Shown: piece by piece, positions 20,400 to 30,384 of the stretch
Layout of the letters: each line of letters starts with the position of its first letter
Position numbering within the stretch: the stretch's first letter is position 1
Assembly: GCA_028284665.1 (NCBI GenBank)
Contig: JANQRG010000019.1
Span: forward strand, 62,001 to 126,000
Source: Croceivirga sp.
Lineage (GTDB): Bacteria > Bacteroidota > Bacteroidia > Flavobacteriales > Flavobacteriaceae
Length of the DNA stretch: 64,000 nt
Direction: 5' to 3'
Notes under the pieces: generated by a model
The model's database searches: none
Seen by the model: only the letters and a program-made list of their open reading frames with translations
Told to the model about the DNA's origin: nothing
Program-made: the position numbers and the translations under genes

Positions 20400-22145
20400 C
20401 TAGTTTCTGGTTACCATAATGCTGTTGGATAGACCGTAAAGCCCTTCAAGATCAGCAACATTGTTTCCGGCGGCCAATCCTGTCAATCCGTCTTCATAAC
20501 GCATATACCAGATAAAACAAACCCCTGGCCCGGCAGCATCAAAATCCACACCTTCCACATCGGCCAAGGTTGGGGGTAATCCCAAAATGTTATTCTGATC
20601 ATCTGTGATCACCCAGGTACGGTTTGTCCCTGTAGCGTTACTACTGTCCAGTAGTATCCCGCTGACCATATCAGGAGTTCCATCTACATCAAAGGTGAAG
20701 GGTCCCCCGGAAATTGTTCCGGCATTTGGGTTACGATACACCCGAATGGCATTGGACAGCGCAAAGTAACCACTCAAATCCCCGGCGTTTTGCCCGGCTT
20801 CCAAGCCCATAATTCCATCTTCATAGGTAATGTGCCAAATAAGGCATAGTCCGATCCCGGCAGCGTCGAAGTCAACACCTTCCACAGCTTCCAGGGTTGG
20901 CGGTAAGCCCAGGATATTCAGTGCGTCATCAGTAATGATATACCCCTGATTAGAACCATTCAGGTCGGTATCATCCAGGGTAATTCCACTGACCCTATCC
21001 GGAGTACCATCTACGGCGAACATGTACGGCCCTCCATTCAATACGCCGGCATTCAATGCCAGGCGATCAACAACAATGAAGTTGGAAAGACCAAATTGCC
21101 CGGTCAGATCGTCCAGGTTATTTCCCATTTCCAATCCTCCTAATCCTGTGGAATAGGTTAAGTGATAGATATAGCAACGCCCCACTCCGGCACCATCAAA
21201 ATCTACTCCCTCAACAGCTTCCAGGGTTGGTGGGATCCCAAGAATGTTTCGACTGTCATCCGTGATCACATAGGTTTGGTTAGCCCCATTCAGATTTGTA
21301 TCATCCAGTGTTATCCCGCTTACCATATCCGGGGAGCCATCTACTACAAATTCATAGGGACCTCCTGAAAGTTCCCCGGCATTCAAGGCGATCCGATCTA
21401 CCTCTATAAAATTGGAAAGGTCAAATTGTCCTGTGAGATCATCCAGGTTACTGCCCATTTCCAATCCTCCTAATCCTGTGGAATAGGTTAGGTGATAGAT
21501 ATAGCAACGCCCTACTCCCGCGCCATCAAAATCAACCCCTTCAACAGCTTCCAAGGTTGGTGGGATCCCGAGGATGTTCCGGCTGTCATCTGTAATGATA
21601 TAGGTTTGGCTGGTCCCATTCAAATTGGTGTCATCCAACATAATACCACTTATCATATCCGGAACACCATCTACCACAAATTCAAAAGGACCCCCCGATA
21701 ACTCTCCGGCATTCAGCGCCCCACGGTTCACCATAATAAAATTGGAGAGGTCAAAATCTCCTATCAAATCGTCCAGATTCTCTCCTTCGGCAAGACCAGA
21801 GAGCCCTTCATTATAGGTAATATGATAAATATAGCAGTCCCCCACTCCTGCCATATCAAAATCTACACCTTCCACCGCTTCAAGTGTGGGCGGCAATCCC
21901 AAAACATTTCTTGCATCATCGGTTATCACATAGTTTTGCACATCACCAGCACCGGTAAAGTCAGATAAAGTGATCCCGCTTACCATGTCCGGCACGCCAT
22001 CTACTGTAAAACTAAAAGGACCACCGGAAAGTTGTCCGGCATCTAATTGGACTACCTCCGAGCCTCCATCGGAATCATCTTCTTCACAGGCCCATAGGAG
22101 CAGGCCTAACGAAGCAATAAGAGCAATTGTTTTTAAGTTGTTCAT
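20400..22145 (-). CDS. Lipoprotein with five tandem ~107-aa repeats
   Basis: Lipobox LLLWACEEDD; five copies of LNAGELSGGPFxFxVDGxPDMVSGI...ITDDxRNILGxPPTLEAVEGVDFDxAGxGxCxIxHxTY...GLxxLDDLxGxFxLSNxIxVxR. Confidence 0.92.
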   Translation of the reverse strand: MNNLKTIALIASLGLLLWACEEDDSDGGSEVVQLDAGQLSGGPFSFTVDGVPDMVSGITLSDFTGAGDVQNYVITDDARNVLGLPPTLEAVEGVDFDMAGVGDCYIYHITYNEGLSGLAEGENLDDLIGDFDLSNFIMVNRGALNAGELSGGPFEFVVDGVPDMISGIMLDDTNLNGTSQTYIITDDSRNILGIPPTLEAVEGVDFDGAGVGRCYIYHLTYSTGLGGLEMGSNLDDLTGQFDLSNFIEVDRIALNAGELSGGPYEFVVDGSPDMVSGITLDDTNLNGANQTYVITDDSRNILGIPPTLEAVEGVDFDGAGVGRCYIYHLTYSTGLGGLEMGNNLDDLTGQFGLSNFIVVDRLALNAGVLNGGPYMFAVDGTPDRVSGITLDDTDLNGSNQGYIITDDALNILGLPPTLEAVEGVDFDAAGIGLCLIWHITYEDGIMGLEAGQNAGDLSGYFALSNAIRVYRNPNAGTISGGPFTFDVDGTPDMVSGILLDSSNATGTNRTWVITDDQNNILGLPPTLADVEGVDFDAAGPGVCFIWYMRYEDGLTGLAAGNNVADLEGLYGLSNSIMVTRN

Positions 22146-22355
22146 TGTACATCAATTTTATGATTCAAAGGACTATAGAAGATGTTGCAGAATGTTCACA
22201 GAAATCTCAACTTTTTTAACACTCTTATTTTCAATAGATTACAATCTTTTTATAGGTCCGGATGCAATATTTTTGGATTTTTCACGACAAAAGCATCGGT
22301 ATTAGGACTGTACTTGTGAACATTTCGTGAGATTTTACCGTTTAATTTGCTGCCG

Positions 22356-23060
22356 ATGAAAAAGGTATTGATCATTGAGGACGATCCGGAAATCATCCAA
22401 TTGTTGGAAATTCACCTGAACGACTTGGGGTGCACTACCCTGTCCGCACAGCAGGGAGACTCCGGTTTGCGTCTCGCCATAGAGCAGGAACCGGATCTGG
22501 TCATCCTGGACGTCATGCTTCCTGAAATGGATGGTATTGAAGTCTGTCAAAAGATACGGGCGAACAATATCAAATCGCCCATAATGATGCTTACTGCCAA
22601 ATCCGAAGAGATTGATAAGGTTTTGGGGCTGGAAGTGGGCGCCGATGACTATCTGACGAAACCTTTTAGCGTACGGGAGTTCATAGCCCGGGTAAAGGCC
22701 ATTTTCAGGAGGCAAAAAATGACGCGTACAGCTACACCTCCCGCTAAAAACCAGGAGCAACTGCAATTTGATAATCTCCGTATCGACGTTGAAAAGCGAA
22801 AGGTAATCCTGGATGAGCGGCGCGTTGAGCTTTCCCCGAAAGAGTTTGAATTGCTGGTGTTGCTATCTTCTAATCCTGGAAAAAGCTATGATCGGACGAA
22901 ACTGCTCAACCTTATTTGGGGCTACGATTTCCAGGGATATGAGCATACGGTAAATTCCCATATCAATCGCCTGCGCTCTAAAATTGAGCCGGATATGGGC
23001 AATCCTAAATTTATTCTTACCACCTGGGGCGTGGGGTATAAATTCAACGAAGAATTATGA
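22356..23060 (+). CDS. OmpR/PhoB-type response regulator
   Basis: MKKVLIIEDDPEIIQLLEIHL, LVILDVMLPEMDG, LTKPFSVREFIARV; winged-helix C-terminus. Confidence 0.96.
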   Translation: MKKVLIIEDDPEIIQLLEIHLNDLGCTTLSAQQGDSGLRLAIEQEPDLVILDVMLPEMDGIEVCQKIRANNIKSPIMMLTAKSEEIDKVLGLEVGADDYLTKPFSVREFIARVKAIFRRQKMTRTATPPAKNQEQLQFDNLRIDVEKRKVILDERRVELSPKEFELLVLLSSNPGKSYDRTKLLNLIWGYDFQGYEHTVNSHINRLRSKIEPDMGNPKFILTTWGVGYKFNEEL

Positions 23061-24562
23061 ATAACAAGCTATTTTCCAACCGCCTGATCAGAAAGCTTAT
23101 TGTAGCCTTTATCTCCATATTGGTATTTGCCGGTATTGGCTATACCATCGCTACCTTGTACTTTTCCAATCAGTATTATCACGAGACCACACAACGCCTG
23201 CATGCCAATTTGGCCCAGGATCTTATTGAAGAAAAATTTGTGGATCAGAGCCCGTTTGACAGTTTGGGCAATGTAAACAAGCCCCTGTTCGGGGATATCA
23301 TGCATGATATGATGGCGGTTAATCGTGCTATTGAAGTATACCTCCTGGATATGCAAGGGAATGTGCAGTACTCCGTGGTACTGGACCACAGTGATCCCGA
23401 TGCCACAGCTAAAAAGGTTTCCCTGGAACCGATTCACCACTACATCGCCAATAATGGTGAAGGCTATGTGCTTGGGGATGACCCCAAGAACGTTGGGGAG
23501 CAGCAAGTTTTTTCCGCCGCTAAATTTAATAAAGGTGGAAAGGAAGGCTATATCTACATCATTCTGGCCGGTCAGGATTATCTGGACACCCAAAACACTT
23601 TATTGGGTAGTTATGCCTTGAAACTGGGCCTGGGTGCTTCACTGTTGACCCTCTTTTTTGCCGGGATACTTGGGATACTGTCCATATGGTACCTCACCAA
23701 AAACCTACGGGAAATCAATTATGCCGCAGAGCGATTTCAACAAGGGGACCTGCAATACAGGATAGATAAAGATGAGAAAACCGATCTCACCGGATTGGCG
23801 CAAACTTACAATGAAATGGCGGACACTATTTTAAAAGATATAGACCGTATTACCGCTCTGGAAAAGCTACGGCGAGAGCTCATCGCCAATATCTCCCATG
23901 ATCTGCGAACCCCTCTTGCGATCATTCAGGGGTATATTGACACACTTCAAATCAAAGATGAGGTCCTTAGTGATGAAGAGCGTGCGGAATATCTCCAAAA
24001 AATAAGCAGCAGTGGGGAGCGCTTGTCCAAACTTATCGGGCAATTGTTCGAGTATTCCAAGTTGGAGGCTAACCAGATTACGCCGCAAAAAGAACCTTTT
24101 CTTATTTCAGAATTGGCCAATGACATTCACAGAAACTATCAGCTATTGGCAAAGAAGAAAAACATTGCCCTGCAGCTGGAGATGGCAGAAAAGGTGCCTT
24201 TGGTCTTCGCGGATATCTCCCTGGTAGAACGTGCAATCCAAAACCTAATGGATAATGCCCTGAAATTCACTCCGGAAGGTGGAGAAGTAATTGTAAAGAT
24301 CACTCCTTTGGACAAGGATGTGGAGATCACCATTAAGGATTCCGGACCGGGGATCACTAAAGAAAACCAACTTCTCGTTTTTGAACGCTATCGACAGACA
24401 AAGACCGGAAAAGAGAAAGAAGGGGCTGGTCTGGGGCTGGCAATTGTCCGCAAAATAATGGAACTACACAATGCCAGTATAAAAGTATTGAGTAAGCCCA
24501 ACGAGGGCACCGCATTTAGCTTCAGTTTACCGGTGTACGAAAACGGGTTAAGTTTCCGCTAA
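23057..24562 (+). CDS. HAMP-domain sensor histidine kinase
   Basis: ATGA overlap with the regulator; two TMs, HAMP, ELIANISHDLRTPLAIIQGYIDTL H-box, NLMDNALKFTPEGGEV, GAGLGLAIVRKIMELH. Confidence 0.96.
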   Translation: MNNKLFSNRLIRKLIVAFISILVFAGIGYTIATLYFSNQYYHETTQRLHANLAQDLIEEKFVDQSPFDSLGNVNKPLFGDIMHDMMAVNRAIEVYLLDMQGNVQYSVVLDHSDPDATAKKVSLEPIHHYIANNGEGYVLGDDPKNVGEQQVFSAAKFNKGGKEGYIYIILAGQDYLDTQNTLLGSYALKLGLGASLLTLFFAGILGILSIWYLTKNLREINYAAERFQQGDLQYRIDKDEKTDLTGLAQTYNEMADTILKDIDRITALEKLRRELIANISHDLRTPLAIIQGYIDTLQIKDEVLSDEERAEYLQKISSSGERLSKLIGQLFEYSKLEANQITPQKEPFLISELANDIHRNYQLLAKKKNIALQLEMAEKVPLVFADISLVERAIQNLMDNALKFTPEGGEVIVKITPLDKDVEITIKDSGPGITKENQLLVFERYRQTKTGKEKEGAGLGLAIVRKIMELHNASIKVLSKPNEGTAFSFSLPVYENGLSFR

Positions 24563-24614
24563 TTCCTACAAAAACCAGGTGTATTGGTTATCTTTAGGGA
24601 AAACTTTGCCGTTG

Positions 24615-25775
24615 ATGCTCCTTACAGATTCCCTTGTGGATTTTTTCCTGGATACCCGAAAGCACTCCGAAACCCTTTGCGAACCCCTGGAAATTGAAGA
24701 TTATGTAGTACAACCCGTGGTAGATGTTAGCCCCCCAAAATGGCATTTGGGGCATACCACCTGGTTCTTTGAGGAGTTCCTCTTAAAACCATATGCAAAG
24801 GATTACCGTGTTTTTGATAAAGACTTCTCTTTCGTTTTTAACAGCTATTACGAGACCGTTGGTGAAAGGGTAGTGCGTTCCGACCGCGGTAACCTAAGCC
24901 GGCCATCCGTAAAAAAAGTGTACGCGTATCGGAAGTATGTTACGGAAGGGATCCAACAGCTGTTTCAAAACAGCCCCTCGGCGGAAATGATCGCCCTTTT
25001 GGAAATTGGTATTCATCATGAAAAACAACACCAGGAATTGCTCCTAACCGATATCAAATATATTTTGGGAAACAACCCGTTGCTACCTGAATATTCTCGC
25101 ACTTTAGATGAATATCCCCTTGAAGATCATGAACAGGAATGGGTCGCTATGGAAGAAGGCCTTTATGATATTGGACATACCACGGACAGCTTTTGTTATG
25201 ACAATGAATTGGGTCGTCACAAGGTATTTTTACAAGGCTATGCCATTTCGAACACCCTAGTAACGAATGGGGAGTATCTAGAATTTATTGCCGATGACGG
25301 GTATACCCGATTTGACCTATGGCATGGCGAGGGATGGGATTGGGTAAACCAAAACGGTATTAAAACTCCTTTGTACTGGCATCACAAGAACGGAGAATGG
25401 TATTACTATAGCCTTGGAGGACTAACCAAAGTGAAGGAGGAGGCTCCTATAAGTCATATCTCCTATTATGAAGCCTTTGCATATGCACAGTGGAAAGGGC
25501 TTCGCCTTCCTACTGAATTTGAATGGGAAGCTGCCCAGCCTTACTTTTCCTGGGGAAAACGTTGGGAGTGGACGGAAAGCGCCTACCTCCCCTATCCCAA
25601 TTACCAAAAGGCGGAAGGAGCCCTTGGGGAATACAACGGTAAGTTCATGGTGAATCAAAAAGTATTGCGAGGGGGATCTATTGCCACTCCTGAAAAACAT
25701 ACACGACCTACCTACAGAAACTTTTTCCACCCACAGCTGCGCTGGCAATTTACAGGATTAAGGCTAGCCCGGTAA
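24615..25775 (+). CDS. egtB: Ergothioneine biosynthesis protein EgtB (sulfoxide synthase)
   Basis: DinB-like WHLGHTTWFFEEF and HHEKQHQELLLTDIKY iron site; FGE-sulfatase-like C-terminus (LRGGSIATPEKHTRPTYRNFFHPQLRWQFTGLRLAR). Confidence 0.92.
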   Translation: MLLTDSLVDFFLDTRKHSETLCEPLEIEDYVVQPVVDVSPPKWHLGHTTWFFEEFLLKPYAKDYRVFDKDFSFVFNSYYETVGERVVRSDRGNLSRPSVKKVYAYRKYVTEGIQQLFQNSPSAEMIALLEIGIHHEKQHQELLLTDIKYILGNNPLLPEYSRTLDEYPLEDHEQEWVAMEEGLYDIGHTTDSFCYDNELGRHKVFLQGYAISNTLVTNGEYLEFIADDGYTRFDLWHGEGWDWVNQNGIKTPLYWHHKNGEWYYYSLGGLTKVKEEAPISHISYYEAFAYAQWKGLRLPTEFEWEAAQPYFSWGKRWEWTESAYLPYPNYQKAEGALGEYNGKFMVNQKVLRGGSIATPEKHTRPTYRNFFHPQLRWQFTGLRLAR

Positions 25776-25791
25776 TTTCGACAAATACACT

Positions 25792-26769
25792 ATGCAGAAC
25801 AAAACAGTCCTGGCGAGGGACACCCAATTTGGGAAAGAGGTATATGAAGGTTTGACTGCTTTCCCAAAACATCTCTCCTCTAAATTTTTTTATGACGAAA
25901 CCGGGGACAAACTTTTCCAGGATATCATGGCAATGCCGGACTACTACCTGACGGAAAGCGAATATGCTATCCTGGAGAGATATAGCACGGAAATCACACA
26001 ATTATTCGCCGGGGATGGGCAGCCCTTTAGCCTTTTTGAGCTAGGAGCTGGTGATGGCAAGAAAACGAAAATACTCTTACAACAACTAGTAGAAAACAAA
26101 GTGGATTTTGATTACCGCCCCATTGATATCAGCCAGAATGCCCTGGATCAACTGGAACGATCGATAAAAAAGGAATTGCCTTCGGTGATTGTTAACCCAC
26201 TTCAGGGTACTTATTTTGACACCCTGCAGGACATTGGTAAGCAGAATGGCAGAAAAAAGATCATTTTGTTTTTGGGCTCTAATATTGGCAACTTATTACA
26301 TCCACAAGCCATAGACTTTTTGCAGAAAATGACGGCGGTTCTTGGGGAGAAAGACCTGCTTTTTATGGGGATGGATCAAAAAAAACATCCCCAGACCATA
26401 CTTAATGCTTACAACGACAAAGAAGGGATTACCGAAGCCTTCAATAAGAATATTTTGAAAAGGATCAATACCGAATTCCACGGGAATTTTGATCTCGATA
26501 AGTTTCTGCATTGGGAAGTCTACGACCCGGAAACGGGAACGGCCAAAAGTTACCTGGTGGCTACAGAAAAACATACGGTGGCCATTGCGGATCTGGACCT
26601 GAAAATCTCGTTTGCGCGGTGGGAAACTATTCACACGGAAATATCCCAGAAATACGACGATCCTACTGTGGCATGGTTAACGGGAAAATCGGGATTGGAG
26701 ATCGTAACTTCTTTTTCCGATGACAACGACTTTTTTAAAGATTATATCGTAAAGAAAAAAACACTATGA
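25792..26769 (+). CDS. egtD: L-histidine N(alpha)-methyltransferase
   Basis: LSSKFFYDETGDKLFQDIMAMPDYYLTESEYAIL, FELGAGDGKKTKILLQ, LFLGSNIGNL. Confidence 0.93.
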   Translation: MQNKTVLARDTQFGKEVYEGLTAFPKHLSSKFFYDETGDKLFQDIMAMPDYYLTESEYAILERYSTEITQLFAGDGQPFSLFELGAGDGKKTKILLQQLVENKVDFDYRPIDISQNALDQLERSIKKELPSVIVNPLQGTYFDTLQDIGKQNGRKKIILFLGSNIGNLLHPQAIDFLQKMTAVLGEKDLLFMGMDQKKHPQTILNAYNDKEGITEAFNKNILKRINTEFHGNFDLDKFLHWEVYDPETGTAKSYLVATEKHTVAIADLDLKISFARWETIHTEISQKYDDPTVAWLTGKSGLEIVTSFSDDNDFFKDYIVKKKTL

Positions 26770-27047
26770 AAGCTATTTGGAACAATACTGTAATTGCGGA
26801 AAGTGACGCCACAAAAGTAATTGAGGGTAACCACTACTTCCCTCCTGAAAGTATAAAAAAGGAGTATTTCACCCCCAGTACTTCCCATACTACCTGTCCT
26901 TGGAAAGGTGTGGCTTCTTATTATTCCCTGGAGGTGGATGGTGAGACCAATGCGGATGCTGCCTGGTACTACCCCGAAGCCAGCGTAATGGCGAAAGAAA
27001 TAGAAGGTTACGTGGCTTTTTGGAAAGGAGTCGCCATTGAAGAATAA
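26766..27047 (+). CDS. DUF427 domain-containing protein
   Basis: MKAIWNNTVIAESDATKVIEGNHYFPPESI...TSHTTCPWKGVASYYSLEVDG; overlaps egtD by 4 bp. Confidence 0.9.
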   Translation: MKAIWNNTVIAESDATKVIEGNHYFPPESIKKEYFTPSTSHTTCPWKGVASYYSLEVDGETNADAAWYYPEASVMAKEIEGYVAFWKGVAIEE

Positions 27048-27077
27048 CTTCTTCAATGGCGGAAACTCAATCACTCG

Positions 27078-27374
27078 TTATACTTCCAGAACCGCGTTTT
27101 CAGCTCCGGCGAAGTCGTTCCATTGGTAACGATCCGCTTCGCTATCATTAACATAAGCACCGTCTACCAGGTAACGAAATTCGTAAGTATTCTCTTTAGG
27201 TAATTCAAATGTACCTTTGAAGGTACCGTTCTTTAGTTTTGTCAGCATACTTCCTTTCGGGTTCCAGTTATTGAAATCACCGACAACAGCGACCTTTTTT
27301 GCTTCCTTTGCAGGTACGGTAAAGGTCACCTTGCAGATAGGCTTGCTTTTTAAATACTGTTTCTTGATTGCCAT
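27078..27374 (-). CDS. Isoamylase early-set / CBM48-like small protein
   Basis: VTFTVPAKEAKKVAVVGDFNNWNPKGSMLTKLKNGTFKGTFELPKENTYEFRYLVDG. Confidence 0.88.
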   Translation of the reverse strand: MAIKKQYLKSKPICKVTFTVPAKEAKKVAVVGDFNNWNPKGSMLTKLKNGTFKGTFELPKENTYEFRYLVDGAYVNDSEADRYQWNDFAGAENAVLEV

Positions 27375-27527
27375 GGTAAATTAATTTATAAAATTTGGAC
27401 AAAGCAAATCATAAAACCATTAACAGTCAATATATTATATTCGATTTATCATTTTTTTAAAATATGCTCTGTAATTCGTAGACTTTACTAAAAAACAAAA
27501 TACTTTTCCTACCTACTTGCAAAAAAA

Positions 27528-28616
27528 CTACGATTTGAGCACGGCAATAATAGCCTCCAAATCTGCTAAAGTATTGTAGAAATGAAAGCTAAGTCGGGTC
27601 CCTCCTCCTCTTCGAGCACAGACAAAGCCGTTTTTAAGCAATTTTTGATGTGTTTCGCTTTCTATCCCAAGGTTAAAAATTGTACTGTGCTCTTTTCGCG
27701 TTTGGACAATTGGTTCCAAAAGTCCCATATCCGCAAAAGATACCCTGGCTTTTGCAGAGAGCTCCCGATTGTGTTTTTCAATATTTCCCAGGCCTACGGT
27801 ATTCAAAAACCTCAGGGAATGGTCCAGACTCCCAAAACTAAGTGAATCCAGATGTCCCGGTTCCAAATGTTTGCAGAACGTACGTTCGCCCCTGTTTTCC
27901 TTAGCATTACGACCGGAACCGTAGCCCATCGCTTTTAAAGAAAAACGTTCTTTTGCCGTCTCATTTACCAAAAAAAAACCATTTCCATAGCCCGCTAACA
28001 ACCATTTGTACCCACTGGTTCCCAGGATATCAATACCAGATGATGTAAAATCAAAACGCTCCGTTCCGCAATATTGAGTTCCGTCTACAAGGATCAACAA
28101 TCCCGGAAAACTACGTTTTAATCGCTTGAAAAAATCTACTCCCAATCGTATGCCGTTAAGCCACTGGACCATACTGCATGCAAAAACGGTTGCACCACTA
28201 CCTTGTATGCGTTCGTAGATCAATTCTTCCAAATTGTTAGTTATCGAAAGCATTTCAATTTTAAAGTCCCGAGGCTGAAACGGCCAGTTCAATGAAGGGT
28301 AATCCGATTCCAGCAGCACAATTTTCTCCTTTTTTCCAAGGCCTTCCAGCAACAAGTTAATGCCTAAGCTAAAACTGGGAACCAGGGCTACATTTTCGGT
28401 GATACAACCAAAGCATTCCCCTATCGATTGCCGCAGTTGGGAAAGTAGCCTTTCGGTTTGTGCTTTCTTTTCACTCCCCCATCGGGCATAATCCAGGTCA
28501 TGCGCCCTACGCCACTTTAGCAAACTCTCACTTAATAGTCCGGAGGTAGCGGTATTTACATATCTGTGAGAATTTAAACCCGGAAAATGAGTTCGTATGT
28601 TTGGTGCTATTCCCAT
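27528..28616 (-). CDS. Class V aminotransferase / cysteine-desulfurase-fold PLP enzyme
   Basis: FPGLNSHRYVNTATSGLLS, LILVDGTQYCGTERFDF, DILGTSGYKWLLAGYGNGFF (PLP lysine). Start at 28616 preferred. Confidence 0.86.
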   Translation of the reverse strand: MGIAPNIRTHFPGLNSHRYVNTATSGLLSESLLKWRRAHDLDYARWGSEKKAQTERLLSQLRQSIGECFGCITENVALVPSFSLGINLLLEGLGKKEKIVLLESDYPSLNWPFQPRDFKIEMLSITNNLEELIYERIQGSGATVFACSMVQWLNGIRLGVDFFKRLKRSFPGLLILVDGTQYCGTERFDFTSSGIDILGTSGYKWLLAGYGNGFFLVNETAKERFSLKAMGYGSGRNAKENRGERTFCKHLEPGHLDSLSFGSLDHSLRFLNTVGLGNIEKHNRELSAKARVSFADMGLLEPIVQTRKEHSTIFNLGIESETHQKLLKNGFVCARRGGGTRLSFHFYNTLADLEAIIAVLKS

Positions 28617-28658
28617 GCCATTGGATTCGGTTATCTTTGTTGTTAAAGATAGCCAAAG

Positions 28659-29045
28659 ATGTTTTCGAAAAAGAAAGCAGATTCTCAAATAGATTTGGAA
28701 CAGCATGAGCTTTTGGAAAATGCGCAGCGGCGCATAAAACAAAAGAAAAGGGTGTTCTCCCACTTTGTCGTTTTTCTGATTGGGGGTGTTTTTTTGATCC
28801 TAATCAACAAAATCCTGAAGTATGGCGAGCAATATGACTGGTTTGTTTGGGCAATCCTGGTATGGGCCTTTTTGTTTGTTATTCATGCTTTCAATGTATT
28901 TGTCACACAACGATTCATGGGAATGGATTGGGAAAGAAAACAACGGGAAAGGCTGGTAACTATACAAAAGCAACGCATCGCCGAACTACAGAAAGAGATT
29001 GAAACGGAATTCCCATTGTCTCAAATCAATAAAAAAAAAGAGTGA
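28659..29045 (+). CDS. 2TM domain-containing protein
   Basis: 128 aa with two TM helices, cytoplasmic basic ends; overlaps folA start by 4 bp. Confidence 0.78.
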   Translation: MFSKKKADSQIDLEQHELLENAQRRIKQKKRVFSHFVVFLIGGVFLILINKILKYGEQYDWFVWAILVWAFLFVIHAFNVFVTQRFMGMDWERKQRERLVTIQKQRIAELQKEIETEFPLSQINKKKE

Positions 29046-29539
29046 CGGAATTAATTATAATAGCGGCGGCAGGTGTAAACAATGCCCTTGGCGTTAATAA
29101 CGATTTGCCCTGGCATCTCCCGGATGATTTTAAACGCTTTAAGGAACTCACCACCGGACACAAGATCATAATGGGAAGAAAAACTTTGGAAAGCTTTCCC
29201 AAACCACTCCCGAACAGGGAACATATTGTGATCACAAGAGACAAGAACTACACTCCAAAATTTCCCTGTACAGTGGTACACGCCCTGGAAGAAGCAGTTG
29301 CCCTGACCAAAGAAGATCCTATTGCTTTTATTATTGGTGGAGGCGAAATCTATGCGCAAGCTATGGGAATTGCAACAAGAATTGAACTCACGCGTATTCA
29401 CGCCCCCTTTGAAGCGGATACCTTTTTTCCGGAAATTGATCCGGAACAATGGGAACTTATCAATGAAGTGTACCATCCCATTGATGGGCGCCATGACTTT
29501 GACTTTACCTACCGGACCTATTTAAAGAAAACCGTTTAA
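29042..29539 (+). CDS. folA: Dihydrofolate reductase (GTG start)
   Basis: AAAGVNNALGVNNDLPWHLPDDFKRFKELTTGHKIIMGRKTLESFPKPLPNREHIVITRD. Confidence 0.96.
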   Translation: MTELIIIAAAGVNNALGVNNDLPWHLPDDFKRFKELTTGHKIIMGRKTLESFPKPLPNREHIVITRDKNYTPKFPCTVVHALEEAVALTKEDPIAFIIGGGEIYAQAMGIATRIELTRIHAPFEADTFFPEIDPEQWELINEVYHPIDGRHDFDFTYRTYLKKTV

Positions 29540-30315
29540 AAGTCCAAAAAAGACACCTGGATGGTTGGATGCTGAACGAAGGAAGAAAGAACGGCCACGT
29601 TGGCGTTGGAATAAAACCGATGTTTTGGAATTGTACTCGGTGGAGCTGCCAGGTTGTGCTCCTGAAGCAGTGCCATTGTTTGTCTGGCCACAGCTTCTCC
29701 TGAGTCTATTATTGTAATATGCTCCGGTAATATTGTTTTTATAGTGGGTACCAAATACGGATAATGCGTGCAGCCCAGTACTAAACAGTCAATCCCTGCT
29801 TCCAACATCGGTTGCAAATATTCTTTTAGTAGCTTCCTGGTGGCTTCTGCTTGCTGTCTTCCTGTTTCAATTAATTCGACCAAACCTTTACCCTCCCGTT
29901 CTATAACGGTAATACCCGAAGCATGGAGTTTTGCAGTATTGTGAAAAAGCGTACTGGATAGTGTTCCTTTAGTGGCCAAAACCCCCACTTTTCTAGTTTT
30001 GGTTTGCAAAGCGGCGGGTTTGATCGCCGGTTCAATTCCAACAAAGGGGACAGGATAAGTTTTTCGTAAAAACCCTATGGCGTTTGTCGTTGCAGTATTA
30101 CAGGCCACAACAATTAATTTGCAACCGTAGGAAAGTAATAACTCGGTATTTTTGACCGCCAGTGCCAAAATAGCTTCTTTGGATTGATTCCCATAAGGGG
30201 CGTTTCTGCTATCCGCCAGGTAAACCGTGGCCTCTGAGGGTAAAAGGCCAGTGATCTCTTTCCAAATAGAAGTGCCTCCTACACCAGAGTCAAATATCCC
30301 TATAGGTGTGTTCAT
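29536..30315 (-). CDS. murI: Glutamate racemase
   Basis: IGIFDSGVGGTSIWKEI, LIVVACNTATTNA, CLVLGCTHYPYL. Confidence 0.96.
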   Translation of the reverse strand: MNTPIGIFDSGVGGTSIWKEITGLLPSEATVYLADSRNAPYGNQSKEAILALAVKNTELLLSYGCKLIVVACNTATTNAIGFLRKTYPVPFVGIEPAIKPAALQTKTRKVGVLATKGTLSSTLFHNTAKLHASGITVIEREGKGLVELIETGRQQAEATRKLLKEYLQPMLEAGIDCLVLGCTHYPYLVPTIKTILPEHITIIDSGEAVARQTMALLQEHNLAAPPSTIPKHRFYSNANVAVLSSFVQHPTIQVSFLDF

Positions 30316-30330
30316 AAACGACAAAACATA

Positions 30331-30358
30331 AAAAAACCGCCCGATGTTGAAAGGCGGT
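30331..30358 (-). terminator. Intrinsic terminator between the ompH genes and murI
   Basis: Minus strand ACCGCC tttcaacatcg GGCGGT TTTTT. Confidence 0.75.
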
Positions 30359-30384
30359 GTGTATTCTTTTGGTTGCCAGAGCGC

